Shown piece by piece: positions 47,656 to 59,418 of a DNA stretch of 64,000 bases. Where the stretch lies: NCBI RefSeq assembly GCF_963675165.1, contig NC_087387.1, forward strand, positions 701,001 to 765,000, in the 5' to 3' direction. Numbering within the stretch: position 1 is the first letter of the stretch; each line of letters opens with the position of its first letter. This DNA is from Halichondria panicea (taxonomy: Eukaryota; Porifera; Demospongiae; Suberitida; Halichondriidae). Under the pieces are notes generated by a model. That model made no database searches, was not told the origin of the DNA, and saw only the letters and a program-made list of their open reading frames with translations. The position numbers and the translations under genes were made by a program.

Positions 47656-49155
47656 ATGACGTGAGTTTATCTATTTGCATCTAGCTACGCAGGGCCTTGC
47701 AAGCCATTTATTTCGTGTGGATAGTTAACGACATGATGCTATGTATTGTTTCTTGTGCAGGAAGATTACGAGAGAAGCGCTGGTCGAGTGTGTCAAAGGC
47801 GTTCTCGCTGGCTCCCAAGAAAAGAAGCGTGGCTTTCAAGAGACAGTGGAACTGCAAATCTCTCTAAAAAACTACGACCCTCAGAAGGACAAGCGTTTTA
47901 GTGGAACCGTCAGGTATTGTTTCATGGGATTCCGACTGACCTAGCCTGGGGCAAGAGGACTGGTGATATCACCAGACCTGCACCCAGGGTCTCTAAATCA
48001 ATTGGGGAGATGGTCCTTGTGACCATCGTACAATTTTAGGGCTCTTGTATGCCACTGAACGGCAAAGGTTAAGATTTGTCTAACGTTAATGCTGCGTGTA
48101 TGTACAGTATAGTACAATAATTGCTGTTTTATATAAGGTGCCACTTTTCAATAATCGTGTTTTCAAGAGTTTTCAAAACTAGTGTATGCAAAGCAATAAA
48201 TGAATTTATATGGTGCTATGTATATTAAAGATAGGATATGTCCAGGGGTCTTGTTATTTTAAGAAAGTACGGTGATTATGATTGTTCTTGTATCATATTT
48301 GCTCAAGTGTGAGTAATTTTCTCTGCCTTGCAGGCTGCGACATATCGCCCGCCCAAAGCTGAAGGTGTGCGTGCTGGGAGATGCTTCCCATTGTGACGAG
48401 GCCACTGCTAAGGGGATCCCGTGCATGGACGTGGCTGCCCTCAAGAAACTCAATAAAGACAAGAAATTAGTTAAGAAACTAGGCAAGTATGAATGAGCTT
48501 GTGTGTTTGGTTGATGTTTTAGGTTAAAATTTGCCCTACACTTAAATTAGGATATTGTCCCAGTTTAGATATAATTATTGTTCTTTGAAAGCCCTTTATA
48601 AATTAATTTTATCCCCCCCATTTTCACCACACCACACAGCCAAAAAATACGATGCCTTCCTTGCTTCTGATAGTCTCATCAAGCAGATCCCACGTATTCT
48701 GGGTCCTGGGCTCAGCAAGGCAGGGAAATTCCCCTCCCTCCTCACACACACGGACAGCATGTTAGTGAAGGTCGAGGAGGTCAAAGGCACCATTAAGTTC
48801 CAGATGAAAAAGGTCAGTAAAAACTGCGTTTCAGCCTCTGCATTAATTGTACATGTACCCTTAAAAATCAATTTTAAGTACATTCTGATATCTTCCTTTT
48901 TTCTGTATAACTTACCTGCCTATTAATTATTGTCAAGATAATACAATTTTGCTGCAGGAATATTATTGCCCTTTTCTTTTTCAGGTTCTGTGTCTGGCTG
49001 TTGCCATTGGTCATGTTGGTATGTCAGAAGATGACTTGGTGTCCAACATCAACCTGGGTGTGAACTTCCTCGTCTCTCTGCTCAAGAAAAACTGGCAGAA
49101 TGTGCGAGCTCTTTATATCAAGAGCACCATGGGAAAGCCACAGCGATTGTACTAG
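47656..49155 (+). CDS. RPL10A: 60S ribosomal protein L10a (uL1)
   Basis: Large-subunit protein of the L1 stalk, which helps release deacylated tRNA. Five exons: 47656-47660, 47761-47913, 48334-48482, 48640-48812, 48985-49155 (651 nt, 216 residues; human 217). Conservation is very high throughout, for example [35 protein letters not shown] and the C-terminus [10 protein letters not shown]. Exon 1 carries only ATGAC, a common ribosomal-protein pattern. The intron after 48482 starts with GCAAGT, so it is a GC-AG intron; no GT donor nearby keeps the conserved LAKKYD sequence. Confidence 0.98.
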
Positions 49156-49568
49156 AACTGAACTGAAAATTGTGTTTATAAATTGATGAAAATACTCGTT
49201 TCATTTAAGACGATCTTTACCTATTACTAAGCTACTGGAACGTGGGTGGGGCTGTCTGTTTTAATTACAGCCCAAACAAATTTGGAAATGGTCCCTTATT
49301 TAGAAAGAAAAAATTGATTAAGGAATTAATAATTATTTTGTGATGATGTAAACATAAACTATACAGTAACTGCAAATTAAACTGTAGCAGCATGAAATTA
49401 ATTAAACGACAAAAAGATACAAAAGCAAAAGATGCAGCAAAACAAAATAAGCTAAGAAAAACAGTTTAGTTTGGGGCGTGGCTCTGTACAGACGCATCAA
49501 AACAACACTACATGAGGAATAAACACACAGCGATCACACAATAAAGATTGCAAATAAATAATTATAAC
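49156..49568. other. Convergent 3' region between RPL10A and the coiled-coil gene
   Basis: 413 bp, AT-rich, with no ORF or repeat of note. It must contain both 3' UTRs. No canonical AATAAA can be assigned with confidence. Confidence 0.55.
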
Positions 49569-52500
49569 TTACTTTGGGTTTTTGAAGAACCTCTGGAACC
49601 AGATTTTTGCGACCTCCACATAGTCCACTGAGAGAAAGAAGAAAGAAAACGAAAACAATGATTTAAATTATGTTTTAGCTGACAAAAACGAAAAGTATGG
49701 CTTAATTATAATTATATACTCACTGAAAGTTTGAGGCTGTGAAGATTCCTCGCTGGTCCCCTGATCCTCCAAGGTGATAGCCACTTCACCTTTGAGCTCT
49801 TCCGATATTTTCTCGGCATTCTCTCGCCTCTCCCTCTCCTGTTGCAGGGACTGTTGCAGCTGTGTGGTCTCGGTCAAGTGGGTCTCTGCCTGGGAGGTCA
49901 ATCTGAGGAGGGTGGGAGGGGGGCAGTTAGATGATTGTGCTGTGATTAATTGACAACAGGTGCACCATGACAGCTATATGTAGATCACCTCTTTTTAAGT
50001 TCTTCAACCAGAGCAGTCTCAGAGCCTGTACAGTGGACAAGCGTACATCAATAGCTACAAATGTAGACCAGTACACACATACACGCACACGCACACGCAA
50101 GTATTATGTATAAATGTACTTGCTGGAAGTATATCAAATACTAATAATAATACAGTTATTGAGCAACCTTCACCTTTCTTGGCTGACTCCAGCTGAAGCA
50201 GTGATCCACTGAGCTCTTGTTGCAGCTGCTCCATTTGGCCCTGCAGCTGCTCCACCTGACCTCTGAGCAGTGACTCATTCGCCTCGAGGGCACTCTTCTC
50301 CTGTTCCAATCTCTCACTGTCTCCAAGGAGAGTCTACAAAAGGGAGGGAGGGTGGCAATCCAACAATTTGAACGTAGAACAAATGTAAATTGCTGCATTT
50401 AAAACAGTATGTACGTCTCACAAAAACGAGTGACCTACACACACAATCAGACTGCATGGAAACAATGTTTGAAATTTGGGGGGACAACGTTCATTTGAAT
50501 TAAGCTACAAAGTGAAATCCAAAGCGCCCGCCCCCCCCCCCCCCCCTAGCAATGCCCACCTGCTTCTCTGTCTCCCAGTGCTGGCCCTCCTCCCTCCATC
50601 TCTGTAATGCCTCCAGTTCCCCACCCAGGGATAGCTGTCTCTGCTCCGAGGCCACCAGCTGACGACTCAACTCACGAACCTGTACATGCATGCACAGGGA
50701 AAACAGTATTAGCTCGTATGCACAGAGTTTTAGAGTATCGTACACTGTACACAATGACATAATTATATGTAGACTTTTTACAAGCATCCTACAGGTCAAC
50801 ATAAGAAGATACACGGACACAATCATTCTCACCTAACAATACTTTTAACTTTTAACTCTGAAAATTTTTGCTTACAATTTTTGCTTACAATACACTTTTA
50901 CCATTTGCTTATAAAGAGACTGTCCGTAAAAAATAAAAAAAATAAAAAAAAAAAAATTATAGGGTACACTATATACAGTGGAACCCCTCTATAACGGACA
51001 CCTTTGGGGAACAATGTTTGGGTCTTCAGAGGTGGGCTTTGTTGAGAGGTTGTTTTGTACCACAAACTGTTCATTTGGGACCTGGGTGCCTGGCCGTTAT
51101 ATAGCAACTGGCCTTTATTCGGAGGTGGTTGTTAACAGAGGTTCCACTGTATTACTGACACATAATTATGTATAGGTACACATGTGTGTGCTTGTACCTA
51201 AAAATAAACACTGGCCTAATGCTTAACTGCCATCACAAGAGTTCATTAGGATCCTATTGAACTCTTGCTGCCATACATTTCAAGTTATTTTGTAATATAT
51301 TAGATTACTTATTTCCACCCATCCACTCGCCTTATCCTCGTATCCTTGTTTCTCTCGTGCCAGCTGCCCACACTGCTGAGTCAGCTCCACCACCTTGCCC
51401 TCCCTCTCCTGAGATCCTCGTAGCAACGTCTCGTGCTCCAGCTGCAACGAATCTCTCAAACACTGAACATCCGACAGAGACTGACTGAGATGGCTATGCT
51501 CGCTAGATAGTTCGGCCATTTTCTGAGTGAGACGTAGCTTCTCTTGCTCAAGGAGTCGGCATCTTTCAGTCGATATTTTATAGTCTGCTGAGATTTTGGT
51601 GATTTTTTCTTTCAGCTCTACAATATTTTGTCGCTCGGACGAGAGTTGCGCATTTAGTGAAGCAAGTAAAGTGTCCTTATCACTTAGTTCTTGTGCAGCT
51701 TGAGTTAGAGCCGCTGCTTGATTGGCCGATTTAGTATCCATCATTTTCACAGCCGAGTCAAATTGCTCCTTCATTTGTGTATTCTCTTTCTTGTGTTTGT
51801 CGAGCTCAGATTCCAATTTTCCCTTATATTCAGTGAATTCTTGTTTGGCTTTAGCTGCTTTCTGCAATTGCTGTTTGGCATTTCTAAGTTTTTGTTGCAT
51901 TTCAGTAACTTGTGTTGTTTTCTGGGATAATTGTGATTTTAAATCAGTAACTTCGGTATTGTATCGAGTTTGTTCTTGTGAAAACGAAGATTCTAGTTGC
52001 GATAAATTCTCGACTTTTCCACGAAGAGTTTCATGTTCAATTTGATTTTCTTCCTTTTCTCGTTCCAGCACCAACAGCTGGGACTGTGATACAACTAATT
52101 CTTGTTGAAGATTCTCACTGTCTGTTTGCAACTTCTTCAAAGCTTCTTGTACACTCACAAGCTCTCTTTCCTTACTCTCCAAAGATCTTTGCAACTGATT
52201 GACTTTGTTCTCAAGGTCTGATCGAGTTTGAAAAGCTTCTTCGCTTCGTTGCACCACTTCCGTTAGCTTGTCCGCGTTCTCTGATTTGACACGTGCTATA
52301 TCACTCTCTAGACTTGAAATGGATGCCTTCTTCTCGTCCAGTGCATGTGATAGACTCTTAATAGTGTTTTCTCGAGTTAATAGCTCTTGTTGGGCAAATT
52401 CCAATGCCCCCGAGGCACGGGAACACTTGTCATCAAGTTCTGAACTTTTCTCAAGTAGCGATTTTTTCTCAGTTAGTAATTCTTCGACTTTCTCTTCAAC

Positions 52501-55500
52501 TTTCGATAATTCTTTCAACGTAGCGTCCATTTTCTCGTTGGAAATCGCTATATCGTTTTCTTTTTGATTTAATTTCTCTCCAATTTCTCTGATTTTATCG
52601 TCTTTCTCGGCCAGCTGTTCCATGAGCGAGCTTTCTAGTTCACCGTATTCTCTTTGACTTGTATCCAAGCTCTGTTGCAAACCCTCTTTACTGACTGCCA
52701 GGCTTTCTTCCAGCGTCCGATTTGAATGTTCTAAATCGCTCGCTATCTGTTCCTTCGCCACTAGCTCTTTTTGTAGCTCCACCACTCTTTGCTCTAGCTC
52801 CTCCATTTTCCTGTGGCTATCTGCCAACTTGTCAGCGCTGCTCCGTATATCACTAGTGAGGCCATCTTGTAGGGAACGATACGTTGTTTGAACTTCTGTG
52901 ACTGTTTTTTGTAAGCCTTCGATTTCGACCTCTTTCTGGCCCAGCTGTTCCTTGCACTCTGATATAGTGTTCAAATGCGTCGCTTCCATTTCGGTCATAT
53001 CTCTTTTCAGTTGATCTCGCGATTCTTGTGTCTCAGTCAGCAAATTGGTCAGTTCTTCAACTCTTTTATTGAGATCCAGTAGATTAACGGAGTAAGATTC
53101 GTTCTGTGCTGCTAAATCATCACTTGCAGTCTGCAACGACTCTACGCTGCTTGTGTAGCGTGCAATTTCACCGCCTGAAGCAGCCAGCTGTTGCTGAAGT
53201 TGTTCCATCTCTGCCGCATTTTCTCGATTATTTTTGTCAAATTCAGCCATTTTTTCTTCAAGTTGTGTGGTTAGGTTTGAGCTCGTTAGCTTCTCTTGTT
53301 GTAGCAATTGTTGTTTTTCTTCGAGAATGGTTTTGAAACTTGACAGCTGATTGTCTCTGTCATGTAGCGTAGCCTCAAGGCGACTGATCTCATCTTCCAG
53401 GTCCAATAGAGAACCCTGCACAGAGGAACACATTATTAGATAGTAGAGCTATATCTGTATTAGCCTCGTTCCCAGGCCAATTTATCTCTAAAATAATGCT
53501 ACATCGACCTAGCGTTATTTTAGAGACAAATCGGCCTGGAAACGAGGCTATATCTGTATCTGGATTTCTCCAAGAGATTATGGGTCGTTCAACTGTAAAC
53601 AGTGTGTGTGTGTGTGAGTAAGAGAGAATACCTAGGGCTGTAGCTGTATCAATAATGCAACTAGTGACTGTAATGAATACGCATCAACAAACTTATGTAA
53701 ATAACGTAAGTACAATACTCTGTTTCAGTTGCCAATATAAACAATCTGCAGGTGGCTACATTGAGAGGCTATCAATAGCAGCTAAAGGGATGTACATTTT
53801 AATCATATACTCCAACTGTATGTTCCAAAAAACTTATGTACAAGTGGAAAGAGTAGCCTAGGGATAGTGGGATGAAAGGGGAGACAGACTGATATAATTA
53901 TGCCTAAATAATAACTATTAATTTTATACAAGTGGCTATGGATGAGAGGCTGACCCTGGCTCCTGCAGCTAGCACAGTGGAGGGGGAGCTCATTGTCAGG
54001 GGGGACCCACTCTTGTCACTACCTACACCCTCCTCGCTGTCACCATCACTGATCACCTGACATAACACGAATAGCACATGACGTTAATATTTAATTATGT
54101 ACATACCTGTACTCCTGACGAGGCAAAACTGAGCACTTGCTTCATACCACCCTCGCTCTGCGTCTCCAACCGACCAATCAGATCAGTCACCTGACTCTGA
54201 AGAGCCTGAGGGGGTCAAAGGTTGGGTTGAAAAATCCATCAAAACTAACCAGAAAATACTTCCGTTGACAAGGGATAATAATGATGTAATCAATGCCACT
54301 ACCAGCAAATGATGATACTAGCTACACTGTACATAAGCACTTTGATGGACGTGCCAAAAATGTCCATTAGCTATAACGGTATTCAGCACCTGCTTGGCCT
54401 CCTTTTCGTTCTTTACTTCCTCCAGTGCGGTGTCCCGGAGACTAACGGAAGTAGCCAGCTCCTGATTGGCCCGTCCCATCTCCTCCTCTAGCCGAGTCAC
54501 CTGCAGCTGTAGCTCCACCCCAACCTCCTTCTCATTCTTCAAACACACCTGAGGGGGCGGTATTATAAAATCTCACAGCTAGACTATAGAATTTCACAAG
54601 CTCGGGGACTCTTTCAGTCGCCATAACTTAAATTCCGTAGATCCAAATTCAATGATTTTCTGATTTTCTGAAAGTTCAGAAAGAGACCTTTCAAATGGTA
54701 CCATCAATGTTTATATTTGAGAGATGACAGAATTTGCCAATTTTGGCCAAATACCATGGATTATATATAGCCCATGGTCCAAGGCTGAAAAATGACAAAT
54801 TATGGCCCCAACCAAATTTGGATTTAAACACATCATTTGAAAGGTCTCTTTCTAAGCTTTCATAAAATCATAACATTTTTGACTTTGGCTCAATGATACT
54901 GAAGTTATAGCTGATGAAAGATGTTCAACTACAAGGCTCGGGGACTCTTTCAGTCGCACACACAGTACATGACTGTATATACCACAAGTACATGTAGCAG
55001 CTGTACCTCTGACACATTCAGTCTGTCCCAGAGAGAGGTGAGTTGATCGGATATTTGGTTCTTCTCTCCTCGCAACAGCTCCAGTTCTTCACGGAGGTCC
55101 GATAACAATACGTCCTTTGACTTGACCTCTGACCTCAAGCTTTCGAGCTGGGGGTGTGCTGAAAGTGAAGCTCCACCCACTGAGGAAGCGATAGAATCAT
55201 CCAGTGACTGAGGAAAAAAGAAGAAGAAAAAATCGTGATTAGTGGAAAATACACGCAGGTAGTACACAATTTTTTTGAGTGCTATAATTATATGGAGTAG
55301 GCATGACTCACTAGGGTGGAGATATTGACACCAGACTCCTCCCCTTTCTCTGTCCGCAGCCTCTCCACCTCCTTGTTGAGAGACGTTATCTTGGTCTTGG
55401 CCTGGCTCTTGAGTTTGTTGAACTTGGTTTCTGCTTTAGAGTTCAGCTCCTACAGTCATCATACATAATAGCGTACATGTGCAGCTATGCATGTGCAGCT

Positions 55501-57235
55501 ATGCATGTGCAGCTATGCATGTGCAGCTATGTACCATAATTGCATACATGTATACAGCTATGTACGTACAGTTAGTAATATCAGAGTACCTTAAATCCTC
55601 ATTGCTACAGTGTATGCTGTTAACTGTATACATATATGCATCACAACGTTGTGATGTGCACTACACCATGTTTTCCAGGGACTATGACACAGAGTACAGT
55701 ATACTGATATGTTAGTAATGAAAGTTCAAGGCATTCCAACGTAAGTACTTAGTACTGTAAAGGGCTTATAAGAGAACTAATCTATATGTATCCATGCAGA
55801 TCCTTCTCAGCTACACAGACTTTATGCCAGCTGCTCAATCATGACAAACTAACCTGAAGTTCTTGCTCCTTCTCGATGAGGTGTGTCCTGAGCTCAGCCA
55901 CCATTTCTTTGTGAGCAGCTAACTCTTTCTGAGCCATTTCAAGAGTACTTGAATCTGGGATGTAAAGAGAGTGCGTGTGCACAGGGATTGCTTGGTTACA
56001 ATCAGTTACCTTGATCTCCCCCGCCACTAGGCACAGGCTCAGTGGAGAGTTCCTTCTTGAGAGACTGGATCTCCGACTGCACAGCAATTACACATTGCAA
56101 CATGTCATTATTAGATAGAAGCTCACACCATAACCACATACTAAAACTAGCCCCCCCCCCCCCCAATATCCATATCAAGCTAGAAAGCAGCATTACTGTA
56201 CTCTCTGTAGTTAAGCTTGTGGCTATTCCTAAGGTGACATATTTTCACAGGTAGATTTGTCTGCGATTTCACTGTTTAGCTCATTTTGCTGGTATTAAAT
56301 TCTGCTGTGAAATTAATGTTATTCATAGTATTTCTACAATTGCAATTTTATTCTCATTCGCAGAAATAGCTACCCGCGAAAATATGTCGTACTTATTTAC
56401 CATCAGCAAATCTTATTAGCACAACACTATCGCTGTCACTAGCAAGTAACAAACCTCTTTCTCTCTCAGCAGTCTCTTGTACTCCATGTTAATGAGTTGC
56501 AGCTGTTGTTCCGACTCTACCAACGCTTGCCTCAGGGACTCCATCTCGCTGGTGTTAGGGGGTGGGGCTTGGGCTGTTTTGGGGGGGCTGGCCGGCTGTT
56601 TAAAGACAGTCGTCTGTCCTGGCTCACTTGTGGGCGTGGCAGATACAGCCTCATCTCCTCTCTGTACCTGTAGGAGATCAAATCATTTAACGAGGAATTA
56701 CAAGCAGGACACATTAGCCACCAGTGAAAACACACAGGTCTTAATGAATATTTGAGTACAAAAGTAATTGCCGATGGAAGCACACCATTAGATAATAGCT
56801 ATCAAAAATCTACTGAATTGGACGATCGTAACGCAAGTTTTTAAACAATTAAAGTTACATGTAGCTATCAAAATTTGATAAAAACAGAAGATTTGGGCCC
56901 GAAAGCAAACCCTGATTTAAGCATACCGTTGAATAGAGCTATCAAAGAGCTACAAAATGCATCTTTTAAAAGTGAAATTAAACGTTAGTGATAAGTGATA
57001 GGGAATCATAATTACATTAATACGTTAATACATTCATGTACGTACATGTACGTCGCGTCACGATTACACATGAATATTAATTTATCCATCTCGAACTTGA
57101 CGATTAGGTGATTAGATCGTGTAAACCTCCTCACATATGTACCTGCTCGCCATCAGTTTGGTCTCCCTCTAGCACTTGATCCAAGCTCTGCTGTACTTTC
57201 TGCAGGCCAGCAGACAGAGTGTTCCAGACAGACAT
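49569..57235 (-). CDS. Long coiled-coil protein, possibly golgin-like
   Basis: Fifteen exons: 57143-57235, 56455-56667, 56010-56076, 55854-55954, 55312-55449, 55007-55207, 54390-54548, 54107-54205, 53955-54056, 51331-53415, 50560-50679, 50174-50333, 49989-50025, 49724-49902, 49569-49627 (3813 nt, 1270 residues). Nearly the whole protein is Gln/Glu/Leu/Lys-rich heptad sequence; one 2.1-kb exon encodes 695 residues without interruption. The N-terminus MSVWNTLSAGLQKVQQSLDQ could form an amphipathic helix, reminiscent of golgins such as TMF1 or golgin-84, followed by a Pro-rich linker. The C-terminus ends IWFQRFFKNPK, with no GRIP domain or membrane anchor recognised. The donor at 51330 reads GCGAGT; a GT option (GTGGAA) 12 nt downstream would also keep frame. 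The golgin assignment is inference; any long coiled-coil scaffold is possible. Confidence 0.8.
50976..51149. mobile_element. 174-bp MITE with CAGTGGAACC ends (pogo/Tc1-mariner-like)
   Basis: Left CAGTGGAACCCCTCT and right AACAGAGGTTCCACTG are inverted repeats, flanked by TA on both sides (50974-50975 and 51150-51151). The interior has ataacggacacctttggggaa. The same start recurs at 63854. It lies in an intron of the coiled-coil gene; no transposase. Confidence 0.9.
53461..53550. mobile_element. 90-bp palindromic MITE with 9-bp target duplication
   Basis: Arms tagcctcgttcccaggccaa and the near-complement tcggcctggaaacgaggcta fold onto each other, as do aaataatgc and gcgttattt. Direct repeats TATCTGTAT flank it (53452-53460, 53551-53559). 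It is located in an intron of the coiled-coil gene. Confidence 0.9.
54595..54955. repeat. Single foldback repeat unit flanked by direct repeats
   Basis: The phrase ctcggggactctttcagtcgc occurs at about 54601 and 54936, about 335 bp apart. Between them are the inverted AGAC.TTTCAAATG arms and the ccatgg core with tatatatagcccatgg. This is one full unit plus the start of the next, so it resembles a one-period version of the array at 26975-29390. Confidence 0.88.
55484..55542. repeat. 14-bp minisatellite, about 4 copies
   Basis: Unit catgtgcagctatg repeated four times in an intron of the coiled-coil gene. Confidence 0.9.
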
Positions 57236-57763
57236 GGTGACCTCACCTAAATGACCAAGACTTTAGAGATGTCCTGAGTGAAATGAGTGTTTGTATAAGA
57301 ATAGGGCTCTCTCAGATCACGGCTAGCAAGATCAAGAGGAGTTGTTTTTTAATTAAGTCCTTGATGGCAATTTTGGAGATAGGAGTGACCAGTCCCGCCC
57401 CACTGTCACACCCCCAACATTGTACAGCAACCATCAGCCCCTCCCACCATGCATGTGTCCCGACTGATTTGTGGCTGCATACAAATATACAGCATGATAA
57501 TACAGTGCAAATGGATGTAATTGTTGGGCCATGCATCGCTATATAAGTAGCTGGCACCAGTGGGATGGCACAGTATAAAGTATACTACTGTGCAAAGCTG
57601 AGTGCTTTGTGAAAACATAGCTGTGAGCCCACTTCCTTTTGCGTCACTAAAAATTAAATAGTCTGCTTCCTTTATTTACCGCAAAGCCTTATACGGCTAC
57701 TGGGCTTGGCCAACTCATCAAGAAAACCTCAAAGAAAGTGCGAAGCATTTTCTATTTTCAGCA
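57236..57763. promoter_or_regulatory. Divergent promoter region, coiled-coil gene and anoctamin
   Basis: 528 bp between opposite start codons. A TTGCGTCAC near 57639 resembles a CRE/ATF half-site. No TATA box is clear. Nothing else recognised. Confidence 0.45.
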
Positions 57764-59365
57764 ATGGCACAGAGTGGAGAAGTTGCAATCGGTTTCGAAG
57801 GCTTGGATGCGGCCGGCGAGACCCCGGACCAATCTAGCTACACTGTGAAATTCTCAGCTAGCACGCCAGAGCCAGATGTTAATGAGAAATCTGAGGAGAT
57901 TGTCTTGCTAGAGAAAAAGGGGGACTCGTCCAAGGCTGAAGAAGACCAAAACGGCAACGAGAAGGTGTGTAGCGTAAGTCAGTGTGTACATGTAGCACAG
58001 CTAGCTAGCCGGCCCGACAGTCGAGTCAGAGATATCGTCATTTTGTGATTGCAAAATTATTACTATTATTGGGCGTGTCTCATATCTTTTGCAAGTACAT
58101 ATACATACGTACGTGCATTGGCTCGTACTATACTATACTAATACTAAGTTGTTTGTGGTTTTTGTAGATAATCTGTAGAGTGTTTCTTGTCAGCTGCAGT
58201 GCTAGTGCGTGAAAGCTAGCTCTCTACCTACCTAGTTTGAATATTAGTGTGTACCTCACTAAAATAACATAGCACCTGTAGCCTTAGCTGAGCCAACAAC
58301 TTGGCTAGTCCTAAGCTGAGAAGAATGTCTTTTAGGCTGAGCAGTGTATTACTGTTGCAAGCAAATTTAAGCAGGTATGATTAATTATAATAATTACAAC
58401 AAACTTTGTATAGTGTGCAAATACTGGTGTATCAAAGCATTTTTGGGGAAGTTACATTGATGGCATCTTCTGAGAAAGATCGTATAACAATGGCTTTACT
58501 GTATGTACTAGCTGAGAAGTTGCACTTTTATTGAGGGCAGACATTTCTTTTAAGTGTTGGAATTGCAGTCTTCCACACCCAAAGCACCCATTCATTAGAC
58601 CTGTTGTCATGGTGAGGGTAGAGCTAGATAGCAATTCACACGCTTTAGAGGAATCTCAATCAAGTGTGACAAAGACAAATTAAAACAGTTCTTATAGGCA
58701 ATAAAAATGTCTCCTCAACCTTAGCTCTGACTGTAGGCATGTGGCAAGGCCCACTTTCTTAAAAACCATATTACTATAATAATATTTTGCTGGTAAAAAA
58801 CCTTTGCGAATGAACCAAATCAGCAGAAAAACTGACCCTTTGCGATCTGGTATAGAGCTAACCTATATATAGCGCTTGAATTCACAGTTGCAATATGAAT
58901 TGTGTTGCTAGGGAGTTGAAACTATGTCTCCAACTATGAATATAAGTGTTGATTCAGAATAAGAAGTGATCTTTGGGTGTGTCCATTGTGCATGCCAATA
59001 TCAGCCATCTCCAAGCATGTCCATAGGAAACCATATAGCTATATAGCTACGTTGGCAAGCGTGAAGCATTTTTTAAGAGGATCACATAATTTCATAGAAC
59101 TCATTTGCTATGACTTCTGCTATTGCTTAATTAATTGAATCCCTAAAAACGGTGAACACCCAAAACACTGTGGGCTAGTACGATTACATAGTTTTATTTT
59201 CTCACCTCCTTTTTCAGGATCAAACTGTCTTCTTTGAGGATGGAGTGAGAAGGATTGGTGAGTGTGTGTGTCTTTACCTGCGATGATTGTTTAACTATAT
59301 GATTTGTTTTGACTAGCAAAGAATTGTATTAGCATTGAGTTTTTCTACCCCCCCCACACGCACGC

Positions 59366-59418
<53 letters not shown>

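Noticed and set aside
52268..53336. Plus-strand Ser/Phe-rich ORFs (51718-53336)
   Set aside because: Antisense of the large coiled-coil exon; composition is the expected complement of Glu/Lys/Leu codons.
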